From contig NZ_CP060298.1 of assembly GCF_014303395.1 (NCBI RefSeq), forward strand, positions 3,305,001-3,369,000: a stretch of 64,000 bases of DNA, written 5' to 3'. The translations under genes and the position numbers were made by a program. Source of the DNA: Nakamurella sp. PAMC28650 (GTDB lineage: Bacteria; Actinomycetota; Actinomycetes; Mycobacteriales; Nakamurellaceae). A model generated the notes under the pieces. The model had not been told where the DNA came from. It ran no database searches and was given only the letters and a program-made list of their open reading frames with translations. Of the stretch, positions 16,983 to 24,585 are shown piece after piece (the first letter of the stretch is position 1; each line of letters opens with the position of its first letter).

Positions 16983-17933
16983 TCAGTCGAAGAGCTGCGT
17001 GCGGTCGAAGCCGTCCCTGGACGCGCGTCTGGACCTGGACTTCCGGCCGTGCGATCCGGTTTCCGTCGGTGCGGTCCCTGCCATTTCCTCCGGCGATGCA
17101 CCCGTCCGCTCGGGATAGGGGACGTTGCGCTCGTCCGGGCCGCGTGGGTCGGTGGCCTCGCGGAAGATGAAGTAGCAGATGGCCAGGAGGGACATCGCGC
17201 CGAACGCCGACCACTGCAGGGCGTAGGAGAAGTAGGGACCGACCGAGGTCTGCGGCATCCCGATCTCCTGCAGCACACCGGGAGTACCCGCGACCAACTG
17301 GATGTACCCCTGCAGGACGTCGCCGCCGGCCCCGGTGGTGCCGTCGATTCCGGCGAGGTCGTCGGCGTTCACCGCCCAGGCCTGGTCGAGACCGTCCGTG
17401 AACCTGGGCTTGCGGTTCTTCGGGTCGGTCTGGTCCTGCTGGACACGTCCGGTCACCGTCACCTGGCCGGTGGGCGGCGGCGGCAGCGGGACACCGGCCT
17501 TGATGTCCCCGAACGACCGGTACCCGCGGTCGACCAGCAGGATCCGGCCGTCGGTCATCTTCAGGGGGAGCACCACCTCGGACACCGGATTGCCGCTGCT
17601 GTCCTGCCGCAGCCGGACGTAGTGCACGTTGCCGGTGTCGAAGACGCCGGTGGCCGTGGCCAACTGGTAGACGTCCTTGCCGGCCGGCTGCCGGTCGGTG
17701 GAGAGGTACTGGCTCACCGGGACGGGGTCGCTCTTGAGGGCGGCGTCGACCTGCGCGTTGGAGGCGTCGTTCTGCGCACTGCGGCTGAACTGCCAGGGGG
17801 CCAGGACCAACCAGCAGGCAGCCGTGAAGGCCAGCGCCGCGACGATGGCGCCGAGCCAGCCGGGCTTGAGCAGAAATCCGAAGCGTGGTCGTCGTGCCGG
17901 GGCCGAGGGGTCCTTCTCCAGCGTCGCGGTCAT
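16983..17933 (-). CDS. SURF1-family cytochrome oxidase assembly protein
   Basis: The 316-residue membrane protein has a helix near each end of its extracytoplasmic domain (about residues 27-47 and 238-256). SURF1 signatures include APWQFSRSAQND near helix 1, VLLPLKMTDGRILLVDRGY in the middle, and GPYFSYALQWSAFGAMSLL before helix 2. SURF1 assists assembly of heme-copper cytochrome c oxidase, so the likely client is the aa3 oxidase whose ctaC, ctaF and ctaE lie 20-30 kb away. The C-terminal tail of about 60 residues is polar and Arg-rich. The start overlaps the phosphatase stop by 4 bp. Confidence 0.9.
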   Translation of the reverse strand: MTATLEKDPSAPARRPRFGFLLKPGWLGAIVAALAFTAACWLVLAPWQFSRSAQNDASNAQVDAALKSDPVPVSQYLSTDRQPAGKDVYQLATATGVFDTGNVHYVRLRQDSSGNPVSEVVLPLKMTDGRILLVDRGYRSFGDIKAGVPLPPPPTGQVTVTGRVQQDQTDPKNRKPRFTDGLDQAWAVNADDLAGIDGTTGAGGDVLQGYIQLVAGTPGVLQEIGMPQTSVGPYFSYALQWSAFGAMSLLAICYFIFREATDPRGPDERNVPYPERTGASPEEMAGTAPTETGSHGRKSRSRRASRDGFDRTQLFD

Positions 17934-18463
17934 CCGAGCCGCCGCCTGATCTCCCGGATGACGCCCGGAAGCGCGGCGGCCGTCATGGCGACCACCTCGT
18001 CGAACTCGGAGTCCGGGCCCTGGTAGGGGTCGGGGACGTCCTCGCCGTCCGCGGTGGGATCGAAGCTCCGCAGGAGTCTCACCTTGTCCTGGACCGGGGT
18101 GAGCGTTCGCAGGATCCGCTCGTGGCCACGATCGGCCGCGAGGGCCAGGTCGACGGTCGCGAGCTCCTCTGCGGTGATCTGGTGGGCACGGTGCTCGGTG
18201 GCGAAGCCGGCGCGCCGCAGGGCGGCCTGGGCCTGGCGATCTGCGGGGTACCCGACGTGCCAGCTGCCGGTGCCGGCGCTGGTCACCCGGACCGCATCTT
18301 CCAGACCGGCGTCGGCGATCGCAGCCCGCAGCATCTGCTCACCGATCGGCGAGCGGCAGATGTTGCCGGTGCAGATCACGCTCACGTGCAGCCGCGGATC
18401 GGCCGGGAGACCCGGTTGATCGACCTCCGTCCGGCCCTGGTGTCGACTCGCGGCAAGGTTCAC
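17930..18463 (-). CDS. Low-molecular-weight protein-tyrosine phosphatase
   Basis: The product is about 177 residues. The P-loop CTGNICRSP (C-X5-R-S) is at about residues 31-39 and the general-acid Asp lies in PDPYQGPD near residue 147, both hallmarks of the low-Mr PTP family (PtpA/Wzb type). It dephosphorylates tyrosine on proteins, often BY-kinases or host targets, but no BY-kinase is in the window. GTG at 18463 is preferred because a -10-like GACAAT ends 6 nt upstream; starting there leaves about 26 residues before the P-loop core, longer than usual, so a later internal start is possible. Confidence 0.85.
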   Translation of the reverse strand: MNLAASRHQGRTEVDQPGLPADPRLHVSVICTGNICRSPIGEQMLRAAIADAGLEDAVRVTSAGTGSWHVGYPADRQAQAALRRAGFATEHRAHQITAEELATVDLALAADRGHERILRTLTPVQDKVRLLRSFDPTADGEDVPDPYQGPDSEFDEVVAMTAAALPGVIREIRRRLG

Positions 18464-18524
18464 CTGATCATTGTCACCCGAAATGACAGACTGACCACCC
18501 CGCCACCGCCGAAGGGAGCAACCG

Positions 18525-19448
18525 ATGAGCACCACCGTGGGTGAGGTGATCGCTGTGCTGGAGGCTGCCTACCCACCCCGGCTGGCCCAGGACTGGGACA
18601 CCGGGATCGGCCTGACCTGCGGCGATCCTACGGGGGACGTCGACATGGTGTTGCTCGCCGTCGACATCGACGATGCCGTGGTCGCCGAGGCTCTTCAGAT
18701 CGGCGCGCAGCTGGTGGTGACCCACCACCCACTGCTGTTCCGGCCGGTGCAGACGGTCAGCACCGAGACGGCCAAGGGCCGGGTGATCGACCGGCTGATC
18801 CGGTCGGGCATCGCGCACTTCGCGGCGCACACCAACGCGGACAAGGCGGTCGGCGGCGTCAACGATGCGTTGGCGTCCGCGCTCGGCCTGCAGCGGGTGC
18901 GGCCGCTGGTGCCTGACGTCGATGTCCTCGCGCCCGGTCATCCCCAGGCCGGGTCGACCGGGATGGGCCGGATCGGGGAGTTGCCGTCATCGATGTCACT
19001 GCGGGACTTCGCCGAGCTGGCGTCGGCTTCGCTGCCCGGCACCGTCGGCGGGGTCCGGGCCGCCGGTGATCCCGGCCGTCAGGTCCGGACGGTCGCCGTG
19101 TGCGGCGGGGCCGGGGACTCCGAACTCGGCGCCGCCGGCGCGGCCGGCGCGGATGTCTACCTGACGTCCGACCTACGTCATCACGTGGTGGCCGAGCATC
19201 TTGCGCGGCCGGGGTCGGCCGCCGTGGTCGAGGTGGCGCACTGGTCCGGCGAGTGGCCGTGGCTGGCCAGTGCCGCCGGCGTGATCGCGGCCGGTATGGC
19301 GCGGGCGGGATCGGCGGGTAGCGTCAGCACCACCGTTTCTGCTCTGCGTACCGATCCGTGGACGATCCATCGTCCGTCGCGGCCCTCTGCCGGTGCCGCG
19401 AACGGGCCCCCACTCCAGAAGGGCCACGACACCTGTGCCGAAGGCTGA
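18525..19448 (+). CDS. Nif3-like dinuclear metal-centre protein
   Basis: The 307-residue product belongs to the Nif3/YbgI family (GTP cyclohydrolase 1 type 2 homologue), hexameric proteins with a di-metal site. Metal ligands are visible in VVTHHPLLF (about residues 65-73) and HTNAD (about 106), and near the C-terminus in VEVAHWSGEW (about 237). The physiological reaction is unsettled. AAGGGAG precedes the ATG. The 3' end overlaps the zinc-ribbon gene by 14 bp, and the order Nif3, zinc ribbon, RNase H is conserved in actinobacteria. It is divergent from the tyrosine phosphatase. Confidence 0.9.
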   Translation: MSTTVGEVIAVLEAAYPPRLAQDWDTGIGLTCGDPTGDVDMVLLAVDIDDAVVAEALQIGAQLVVTHHPLLFRPVQTVSTETAKGRVIDRLIRSGIAHFAAHTNADKAVGGVNDALASALGLQRVRPLVPDVDVLAPGHPQAGSTGMGRIGELPSSMSLRDFAELASASLPGTVGGVRAAGDPGRQVRTVAVCGGAGDSELGAAGAAGADVYLTSDLRHHVVAEHLARPGSAAVVEVAHWSGEWPWLASAAGVIAAGMARAGSAGSVSTTVSALRTDPWTIHRPSRPSAGAANGPPLQKGHDTCAEG

Positions 19449-20160
19449 CCCGTTCGTCCAACGCCGATTGCTCGATCTGGCCGGGTTCGACCAGACGATC
19501 AACGCTGCCGAGCACCGCAGGGCCACGCTGCCCCAGCTGGCCGTGATCGCCTCCGGGACCGAGAAACTGGTGGAGTTGCGGAACGCGAAGGTGCTGGCCG
19601 AGACCGAGGTCGGGGACCTCGAACGGGCCACCCGCAAGTTGGACAACGAGATCGACCAGGTCCGGACCAGGGCCGCCCGGGACGCACAGCGTCTGACGGC
19701 GGGCGCGGGCAACGCCAAGGACCTCGAGAACCTCCAGCACGAGATCACCTCGCTGTCCCGCCGTCAGGGTGTGCTCGAGGACGAGGCGCTGGAACTGATG
19801 GAGCAGAAGGAGACCGCGGACAGTGTGCTGTCCGGGATCCAGGCCGAGTTCGACCGCAGCCGGGCGGAGGTCGCGGCCGCCGAGTCGGCCCGCGACGACC
19901 TGTTCGCCGACATCGACGCCGAACTCGGTCATCAGCGCAAGGGACGGATCGAACTCGCGGCGGACCTGCCCGCCGAACTCGTCGGCCTGTACGAGCGGAT
20001 CCACAAGTCCGGCAGGGTTGCGGCGGCAAAGCTCAACGGCGGTCGCTGCGATGCCTGCCGGATGGATCTCGACCGGGTCGAGCTGTCCTCCATCGCCGCC
20101 GCTCCCTCCGACGAGATCGTGCGCTGCCCCGAGTGCGGTGCCATCCTCGTCCGGTGGTGA
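19435..20160 (+). CDS. Coiled-coil protein with C-terminal C4 zinc ribbon
   Basis: The 241-residue protein has a long helical, heptad-like region (about residues 10-190) and ends in a C4 zinc ribbon: CDACRMDL near residue 204 and CPECGAIL near 233. This matches the CT398-like/zf-RING_7 family (formerly DUF164), implicated in nucleic-acid transactions with no fixed biochemical role. GTG at 19435 is chosen because homology starts at VPKADPFVQRRLLDLAG; an AGAAGGG lies upstream. It overlaps the Nif3 gene and is followed 7 bp later by the RNase H/phosphatase gene. Confidence 0.88.
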   Translation: MPKADPFVQRRLLDLAGFDQTINAAEHRRATLPQLAVIASGTEKLVELRNAKVLAETEVGDLERATRKLDNEIDQVRTRAARDAQRLTAGAGNAKDLENLQHEITSLSRRQGVLEDEALELMEQKETADSVLSGIQAEFDRSRAEVAAAESARDDLFADIDAELGHQRKGRIELAADLPAELVGLYERIHKSGRVAAAKLNGGRCDACRMDLDRVELSSIAAAPSDEIVRCPECGAILVRW

Positions 20161-20167
20161 GGATTCG

Positions 20168-21244
20168 GTGGTGAGACCCGTCAGGTCGGTGGTCCTCTAC
20201 GCGGACGGCGGTTCCCGGGGGAATCCCGGACCGGCCGGATTCGGGGCGGTGGTCCTGGATGCCGACGGCACCACGGTGCTCGCCGAGCGGGCCGCCCATC
20301 TCGGGCGGGCCACCAACAACGTCGCCGAGTACTCCGGCCTGATCGCAGGTCTGGAAGCGGCCCGCGAACTCGGCGCCGGCCACGTCGAGGTCCGGATGGA
20401 CTCGAAGCTCGTCGTCGAGCAGATGTCCGGCCGCTGGCAGATCAAGCGTCCGGACATGAAGCCGTTGGCCGCCAGGGCCTCGAGCCTGGTCTCCGGGTTC
20501 GACGCGGTCACCTTCCAGTGGGTGCCGCGGGCGCAGAACGGCCACGCCGACCGGCTGGCCAACCAGGCGATGGACGCGGCGGACGACGACGCGGTCGACC
20601 CGGCGGCCGTCCTGCCGGGGCCGCTGCCGACCGGTGCGACCAGGGTGCTCGTCGTCCGGCACGGCGAGACGACGTGGGGCGCGGACGGCCGGTTCGCCGG
20701 GCGCGAGGACGTGCCGCTGACCGGTCGGGGCCGGCGGCAGGCATCCTCGGTCGCGGAGAAGATCAAGAATCTGCGTCCCAGCATCGTGCTGACCTCGCCC
20801 CTGCAGCGCTGCCGGTTGACGGCGAAGTCGATCGGAAGCGGGTCCGGCGCCCCGGTCGTCGTGCACGAGGCGCTGCTGGACGGACTACTGGGCGAGTGGA
20901 CCGGCCTCCGCCCCGCCGAGATCGAAAGTGGCTGGCCGCAGGAGTTCTCGACCTGGCGGTCTGACCCGGACGTGGCGCCGCCGGGGGGCGAGTCGTTCCA
21001 CCAGATACGCGATCGGATCGCCCCGCTGCTGGCCGAGGTGGTGCGGCTCTACCGCGGCCACACCGTCGTGCTGGTCACCCACGCCGCCGTCACCAAGATG
21101 ATCCTGACGACCGCACTGGAGGTTCCGTCCGCGGCCGCCTACCGCTTCCGGATCGACACCGCCTCGCTGTCCGGGCTCACCATCGACGACGACGGCGCCG
21201 TGATGGTCTGGGCCGTCAACGAGACCGGGCATCTCGACGGCTAG
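20168..21244 (+). CDS. Bifunctional RNase H / histidine-type acid phosphatase
   Basis: The 358-residue protein fuses two enzymes. Residues about 8-135 form a type I RNase H fold (YADGGSRGNPGPAG; then Glu and Asp in NNVAEYSGLIAGLEAA and VRMDSKLVVEQM). Residues about 158-355 form a phosphoglycerate-mutase-like phosphatase with the RHGE motif (VVRHGETTW) and the second His in VTHAAVTK. The fusion matches Rv2228c-type proteins that combine RNase H with alpha-ribazole phosphatase activity. Start is GTG 20168 (GTG 20171 also possible). Its TAG stop shares CTAG with the stop of the convergent permease gene. Confidence 0.93.
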   Translation: MVRPVRSVVLYADGGSRGNPGPAGFGAVVLDADGTTVLAERAAHLGRATNNVAEYSGLIAGLEAARELGAGHVEVRMDSKLVVEQMSGRWQIKRPDMKPLAARASSLVSGFDAVTFQWVPRAQNGHADRLANQAMDAADDDAVDPAAVLPGPLPTGATRVLVVRHGETTWGADGRFAGREDVPLTGRGRRQASSVAEKIKNLRPSIVLTSPLQRCRLTAKSIGSGSGAPVVVHEALLDGLLGEWTGLRPAEIESGWPQEFSTWRSDPDVAPPGGESFHQIRDRIAPLLAEVVRLYRGHTVVLVTHAAVTKMILTTALEVPSAAAYRFRIDTASLSGLTIDDDGAVMVWAVNETGHLDG

Positions 21245-22491
21245 AGGAGCGTGCCGAGCCAGAGCACCACGGTCGCGGCCACCAGGGTCGTCGGGACGGT
21301 CAGCAGTCCGAGCCGGGTGAAGCGGGACAGCGACGGCGACGTGGAGTGGCTCAGCAGCACCCGCCGCCACAGCAGCGTGGCCAGCGAACCGGTGTAGGTC
21401 AGGTTGGGCCCGATGTTGACGCCGATCAGCACGGCCAGCACGGGCGCGGCCTGCGGGTGGGCGCCGAGGGCGGCCAGCAGCACCAGCGTCGCGGGCAGGT
21501 TGTTGACCAGATTGGACAGCACCGCGGCGATCCCGGCCAGCGCCAGGAGGTCGACCAGTCCGTGGCCGGTCGGCAGGATGCCGGCCAACGCGGACTGCAG
21601 TCCGTGACCGGTGGCCGCGTCGACCACGATGCCCAGTGCCGCGACGAAGGCCAGGAAGACCGGATTGGCCGCCCTGATCACCGACCAGAGGTCGACCTGC
21701 CCGCGGATGACCGCCCTGGTCGCCATCACCACTGCACCGATCGCGGCGACCACGACCGGCTGCGCGTTCAGCAACGGTCCGGCGGCGAAACCGGCCAGGA
21801 TCAGCGCCAGCAGGATCAGGGTGACCCTCGGCAGCTCGACGCTGCGGACCTCGGCCGGCGGTCGATCCGGTTTCTGCAGATCGGCGGCGAAGAACTTCCT
21901 GAAGACCACGTACTCGACGCCGATCGCGACCAGCCACGGACCGGCCATCAGCCCGGCGAACCCGACGAAGCTCAGCCCGGACGCCTGGAACGCCAGCAGA
22001 TTGGTGAGGTTGGAGACCGGCAGCACCAGGGAGGCGGTGTTCGACAGGTGCGCGGTGGCGTAGACGTGCGGGGCGGGCCTGACGTGCAGACGCTTGATGG
22101 TGGCCAGCACCGCCGGGGTCAGCAGGATGACGGTGGCGTCCAGGCTCAGGGCGGCCGTGGTCAGCGAGGCGACGACGAAGACCAGCACGAGCAGGCGCGC
22201 CGGGTCGGCCCGGCTGCGGGCCGCCATCACGGCGCCGAGCCACCGGAAGACGCCGTCGACGTCGCAGAGGTGGGCGATCACCAGGACGGCGCCGAGGAAC
22301 CCGATGGTCGAGCCGAGCCGGTCGACCGTCTCCCCGGCGCCGTGCCAGCTGATCAGACCGAGCGCCAGCGCAAGGCCCGCCGCGGGCACCGCGGCGACGG
22401 CCTCGGGGAGTCCCCTCGGCCGGATGATGGCGAAGGCCAGGGTGGCCAGCAGCAGGACCACGCCGATGATGCTGGCCACAACCGCGTTCAC
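21241..22491 (-). CDS. ArsB/NhaD-superfamily permease (SLC13-like)
   Basis: The 416-residue protein has 10-12 predicted membrane helices. It shows the ion-transporter superfamily features SLDATVILLTPAV (about residues 112-124) and the paired repeat motifs with Asn-Thr (LSNTASLVLPVSNLTN about 148-163; LSNLVNNLPATLVL about 331). Sequence of this type belongs to the ArsB/NhaD group; possible substrates include arsenite, Na+/H+ or dicarboxylates, and no ars genes are nearby to decide. GTG at 22491 is chosen because hydrophobicity begins there and a TATCGT box lies 8 nt upstream. The region beyond is the divergent rnpB promoter. Confidence 0.8.
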   Translation of the reverse strand: MNAVVASIIGVVLLLATLAFAIIRPRGLPEAVAAVPAAGLALALGLISWHGAGETVDRLGSTIGFLGAVLVIAHLCDVDGVFRWLGAVMAARSRADPARLLVLVFVVASLTTAALSLDATVILLTPAVLATIKRLHVRPAPHVYATAHLSNTASLVLPVSNLTNLLAFQASGLSFVGFAGLMAGPWLVAIGVEYVVFRKFFAADLQKPDRPPAEVRSVELPRVTLILLALILAGFAAGPLLNAQPVVVAAIGAVVMATRAVIRGQVDLWSVIRAANPVFLAFVAALGIVVDAATGHGLQSALAGILPTGHGLVDLLALAGIAAVLSNLVNNLPATLVLLAALGAHPQAAPVLAVLIGVNIGPNLTYTGSLATLLWRRVLLSHSTSPSLSRFTRLGLLTVPTTLVAATVVLWLGTLL

Positions 22492-22532
22492 GGGACCGGA
22501 CGATACCGTCAGGCCCGGGTTCCCGTGGCCGG

Positions 22533-22538
22533 TAGAGT
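22533..22538 (+). promoter_or_regulatory. -10 element of rnpB
   Basis: TAGAGT lies 7-8 nt before the predicted 5' end of the RNase P RNA. The -35 region is weak. The divergent permease promoter lies only about 30 bp away. Confidence 0.45.
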
Positions 22539-22545
22539 TCACCAG

Positions 22546-22990
22546 CGGACGAGTTGGTCGGGCGACCGCGTCGAACCGGGAGGTCTCCACCGTCCGGTCC
22601 GCCGAGGAAAGTCCGGGCTCCACAGGGCAGGGTGGTTGTCAACGGCAACCCGGCGCGAGCCGCGGGAAAGTGCCACAGAGAACAGACCGCCACGAGTGGT
22701 CCGGTCTTCGGACCGGAGCGCCACGGGTAAGGGTGAAACGGCGGTGTAAGAGACCACCAGCGTGCCGGGTGACCGGTGCGGCTCGGTAAACCCCACCCGG
22801 AGCAAGGTTGAAAGCGCCTGCGGTGCTTCGGTACCGTTGAGCGTGCGCAGGCGTTCGAGGGCGGCCCGCCCGAGCTTGCGGGTGAACCGCTGGAGCGTGT
22901 CGGCAACGGCACGCCGAGATGGATGGTCGCCGAACGGGATCGCCGAGAGGCCCCCGGGAACAGGACCCGGCTTACAGACCAACTCGTCCA
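22546..22990 (+). ncRNA. rnpB: RNase P RNA (type A)
   Basis: This is the catalytic RNA of RNase P, which matures tRNA 5' ends. The universally conserved P4 halves are present: GAGGAAAGTCCGGGCTCC near 22604-22621 and ACAGGACCCGGCTTACAGA near 22960-22979. The termini pair as P1, with GGACGAGTTGGTC at 22547-22559 complementary to GACCAACTCGTCC at 22977-22989. A length of about 445 nt and a GC-rich, multi-hairpin body are normal for actinobacteria. Protein-length open frames crossing the region on both strands are accidental. Confidence 0.97.
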
Positions 22991-23023
22991 CCCAGACGTC
23001 AGGAATTCGCAGGGTCGGCTCGA

Positions 23024-23290
23024 TCAGATGGCCCACGCCGTCCACTCCGGGTGGTGGATGCAGGGCGGCCAGACCCAGACCGAGTCGACCCGCCCCGAGT
23101 CGCAGGTCCAGCAGCGCCAGGTGCGATGCGGTCGATGGGCGCACAGGCAGGGGTAGGAGCCGACCAGCACGGTGTCGGGTCCCAGCGGGTGGCCCCGCGG
23201 GCAGATCGTCGGGAAGCGTTCGGCCATGCCGTTCTCGCCGAGGGGGGTGAAGTACCGACCGTTCAGCCGATACCTCGACCATTCGATCAC
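23024..23290 (-). CDS. Small Cys/His-rich protein conserved in actinobacteria
   Basis: The 88-residue product has clustered Cys and His: CPRGHPL (about residues 30-36), YPCLCAHRPHRTW (about 47-59) and CWTCDSG (about 61-67), suggesting one or two zinc-binding sites. It begins with a short beta-like segment (RYRLNGRYFTPL). I recognise the layout from small uncharacterised actinobacterial proteins, not from a named family. GTG at 23290 has TAACAT ending 6 nt upstream, so the mRNA is probably leaderless. It is convergent with rnpB and divergent from the next small gene. Confidence 0.7.
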   Translation of the reverse strand: MIEWSRYRLNGRYFTPLGENGMAERFPTICPRGHPLGPDTVLVGSYPCLCAHRPHRTWRCWTCDSGRVDSVWVWPPCIHHPEWTAWAI

Positions 23291-23296
23291 CTGTCC

Positions 23297-23302
23297 ATGT
23301 TA
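23297..23302 (-). promoter_or_regulatory. -10 element for the leaderless Cys/His-rich gene
   Basis: On the minus strand TAACAT is followed by 6 nt and the GTG at 23290. The divergent gene at 23337 has its own -10-like CAGGCT (23325-23330), also 6 nt from its ATG, so two leaderless promoters lie back to back within 46 bp. Confidence 0.5.
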
Positions 23303-23336
23303 GACGGCCGGGCGACCGGTGTGGCAGGCTGCGTCC

Positions 23337-23543
23337 ATGGGTGACGACATCGGCCGGAACACGGCCTTCTACTACAACATCAAGACGCATCAGGTCGAGG
23401 AGGAGGGCCAGAGCAAGGCCAAGGACCTGCTCGGCCCCTACCCGGACCGGGAGTCCGCCGCCAACGCGCTGCAGGGGGTCCACGACCGCGAGGCCCAGAA
23501 GTCGGAGGAGGATCGGGAATGGCGGGGCGGCGACGGGCGCTGA
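23337..23543 (+). CDS. Small SPOR-like domain protein
   Basis: The 68-residue protein reads as an aromatic N-terminal strand (TAFYYNIKTHQVEE), a KAKDLLGPYPDRESAANAL helix-forming segment and a charged tail. The GPYPDRESAANAL stretch matches short actinobacterial proteins labelled SPOR-domain containing. SPOR domains elsewhere bind denuded peptidoglycan, but this protein has no signal or membrane segment, so that role is doubtful. ATG at 23337 is 6 nt after a -10-like CAGGCT. The EamA gene follows 7 bp later. Confidence 0.72.
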   Translation: MGDDIGRNTAFYYNIKTHQVEEEGQSKAKDLLGPYPDRESAANALQGVHDREAQKSEEDREWRGGDGR

Positions 23544-23550
23544 AGCCGGG

Positions 23551-24585
23551 GTGATCATCTCCTCGCGTGCCCGGGACCTCACGTGGCTGGTGGCGCTCGG
23601 CGCCGCGCTGTGGGGGACCGACGCGTTCTTCCGGCAGTCGCTCGCCCGGCAGGTGTCGGCGCCGACCCTGGTCTTCGCCGAGCACCGGGTGCTGGTGCTG
23701 CTGCTGCTGCCCTTCCTGCCGCGCGCCCTCCGCGCGTTCGCCCGTACCGGTGCCCGCGGACGTTGGGCCGTCATCGGCATCGGTGCCGGAGCCTCGGCCG
23801 TCGCGACCACCCTGTTCACGATCGCGTTCCGGATCTCCAGCCAGCACGGCGACTACGTGACACCCGTGGTGGTGCAACACCTGCAGCCCCTGTTCGCCAT
23901 CGCCGGGGCGGTGACCGTATTGGGCGAGAAGGTGCGGACCCGGTTCGCCCTGTTCGCCGTGCCGGCCGTGGTCGGCGTCTGGCTGTTGGCCTTCCCGAAT
24001 CCGCTGGACGTCACGGTGTCCCGCCTCGGGGTGGTGATGCTGGCGCTCGGAGCAGCGGTGCTGTGGGCCGGCGGCACCGTGCTCGGACGCCTGGTCGCCA
24101 CCGAAATCGACCCGCTCGAGCTGACCACGCTCCGGTTCGCCTTCGGCTTGCCGACGGCCGCTGTCATCGTGCTGCTCGCCGGCGACCGCTTCTGGCTGCC
24201 TGACCTGCGCAGTACCGGATCGGTGATCGGGCTCGCCCTGGTCCCCGGCCTGCTGGCGATGATGCTGTACTACGTCGGGCTGCGCCAGACGGCGGCGTCG
24301 CGGGCGACCCTGGCCGAGTTGGCCTATCCGGTCACCGGTGCGATCGTCGGGCTGGCCATCGGCGGTTCGCTGACCTGGTCACAGGCCCTGGGCGCGCTGG
24401 TGATCGTGCTCGCGGTCACTGCCCTGTCGTGGCACGAGAGCGCCGCGAAGCTCCAGGCGATCACCGACCGCTCGGCGCGCGCCGACGACCCGCCCACAGA
24501 CCGCGGTGTCATGATCGAAGGATGCACTCCCCGCGACGTCGGTCGCTCCGCACCCGCCCAGCCTTCCGTCATGCCGCACTCCTGA
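23551..24585 (+). CDS. EamA-family (DMT) transporter
   Basis: The 344-residue protein has ten predicted membrane helices in two EamA repeats, each beginning with a Trp-containing helix (LVALGAALWGTDAFFRQSLA at about residues 11-30; LALGAAVLWAGGTVLGRLVA in the second half). EamA proteins export metabolites such as amino acids; the substrate is unknown. The C-terminal 45 residues are polar and unlike the family; they coincide with the start region of the next gene, which overlaps it by 64 bp. GTG at 23551 is preferred because the helix-rich sequence begins there. It is the second gene of the SPOR-like operon. Confidence 0.87.
   Translation: MIISSRARDLTWLVALGAALWGTDAFFRQSLARQVSAPTLVFAEHRVLVLLLLPFLPRALRAFARTGARGRWAVIGIGAGASAVATTLFTIAFRISSQHGDYVTPVVVQHLQPLFAIAGAVTVLGEKVRTRFALFAVPAVVGVWLLAFPNPLDVTVSRLGVVMLALGAAVLWAGGTVLGRLVATEIDPLELTTLRFAFGLPTAAVIVLLAGDRFWLPDLRSTGSVIGLALVPGLLAMMLYYVGLRQTAASRATLAELAYPVTGAIVGLAIGGSLTWSQALGALVIVLAVTALSWHESAAKLQAITDRSARADDPPTDRGVMIEGCTPRDVGRSAPAQPSVMPHS

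Noticed and set aside
22539..23819. A 426-codon minus-strand protein frame through rnpB
   Set aside because: The region is explained by RNase P RNA, the small Cys/His gene in another frame, and the SPOR-like and EamA genes on the plus strand.
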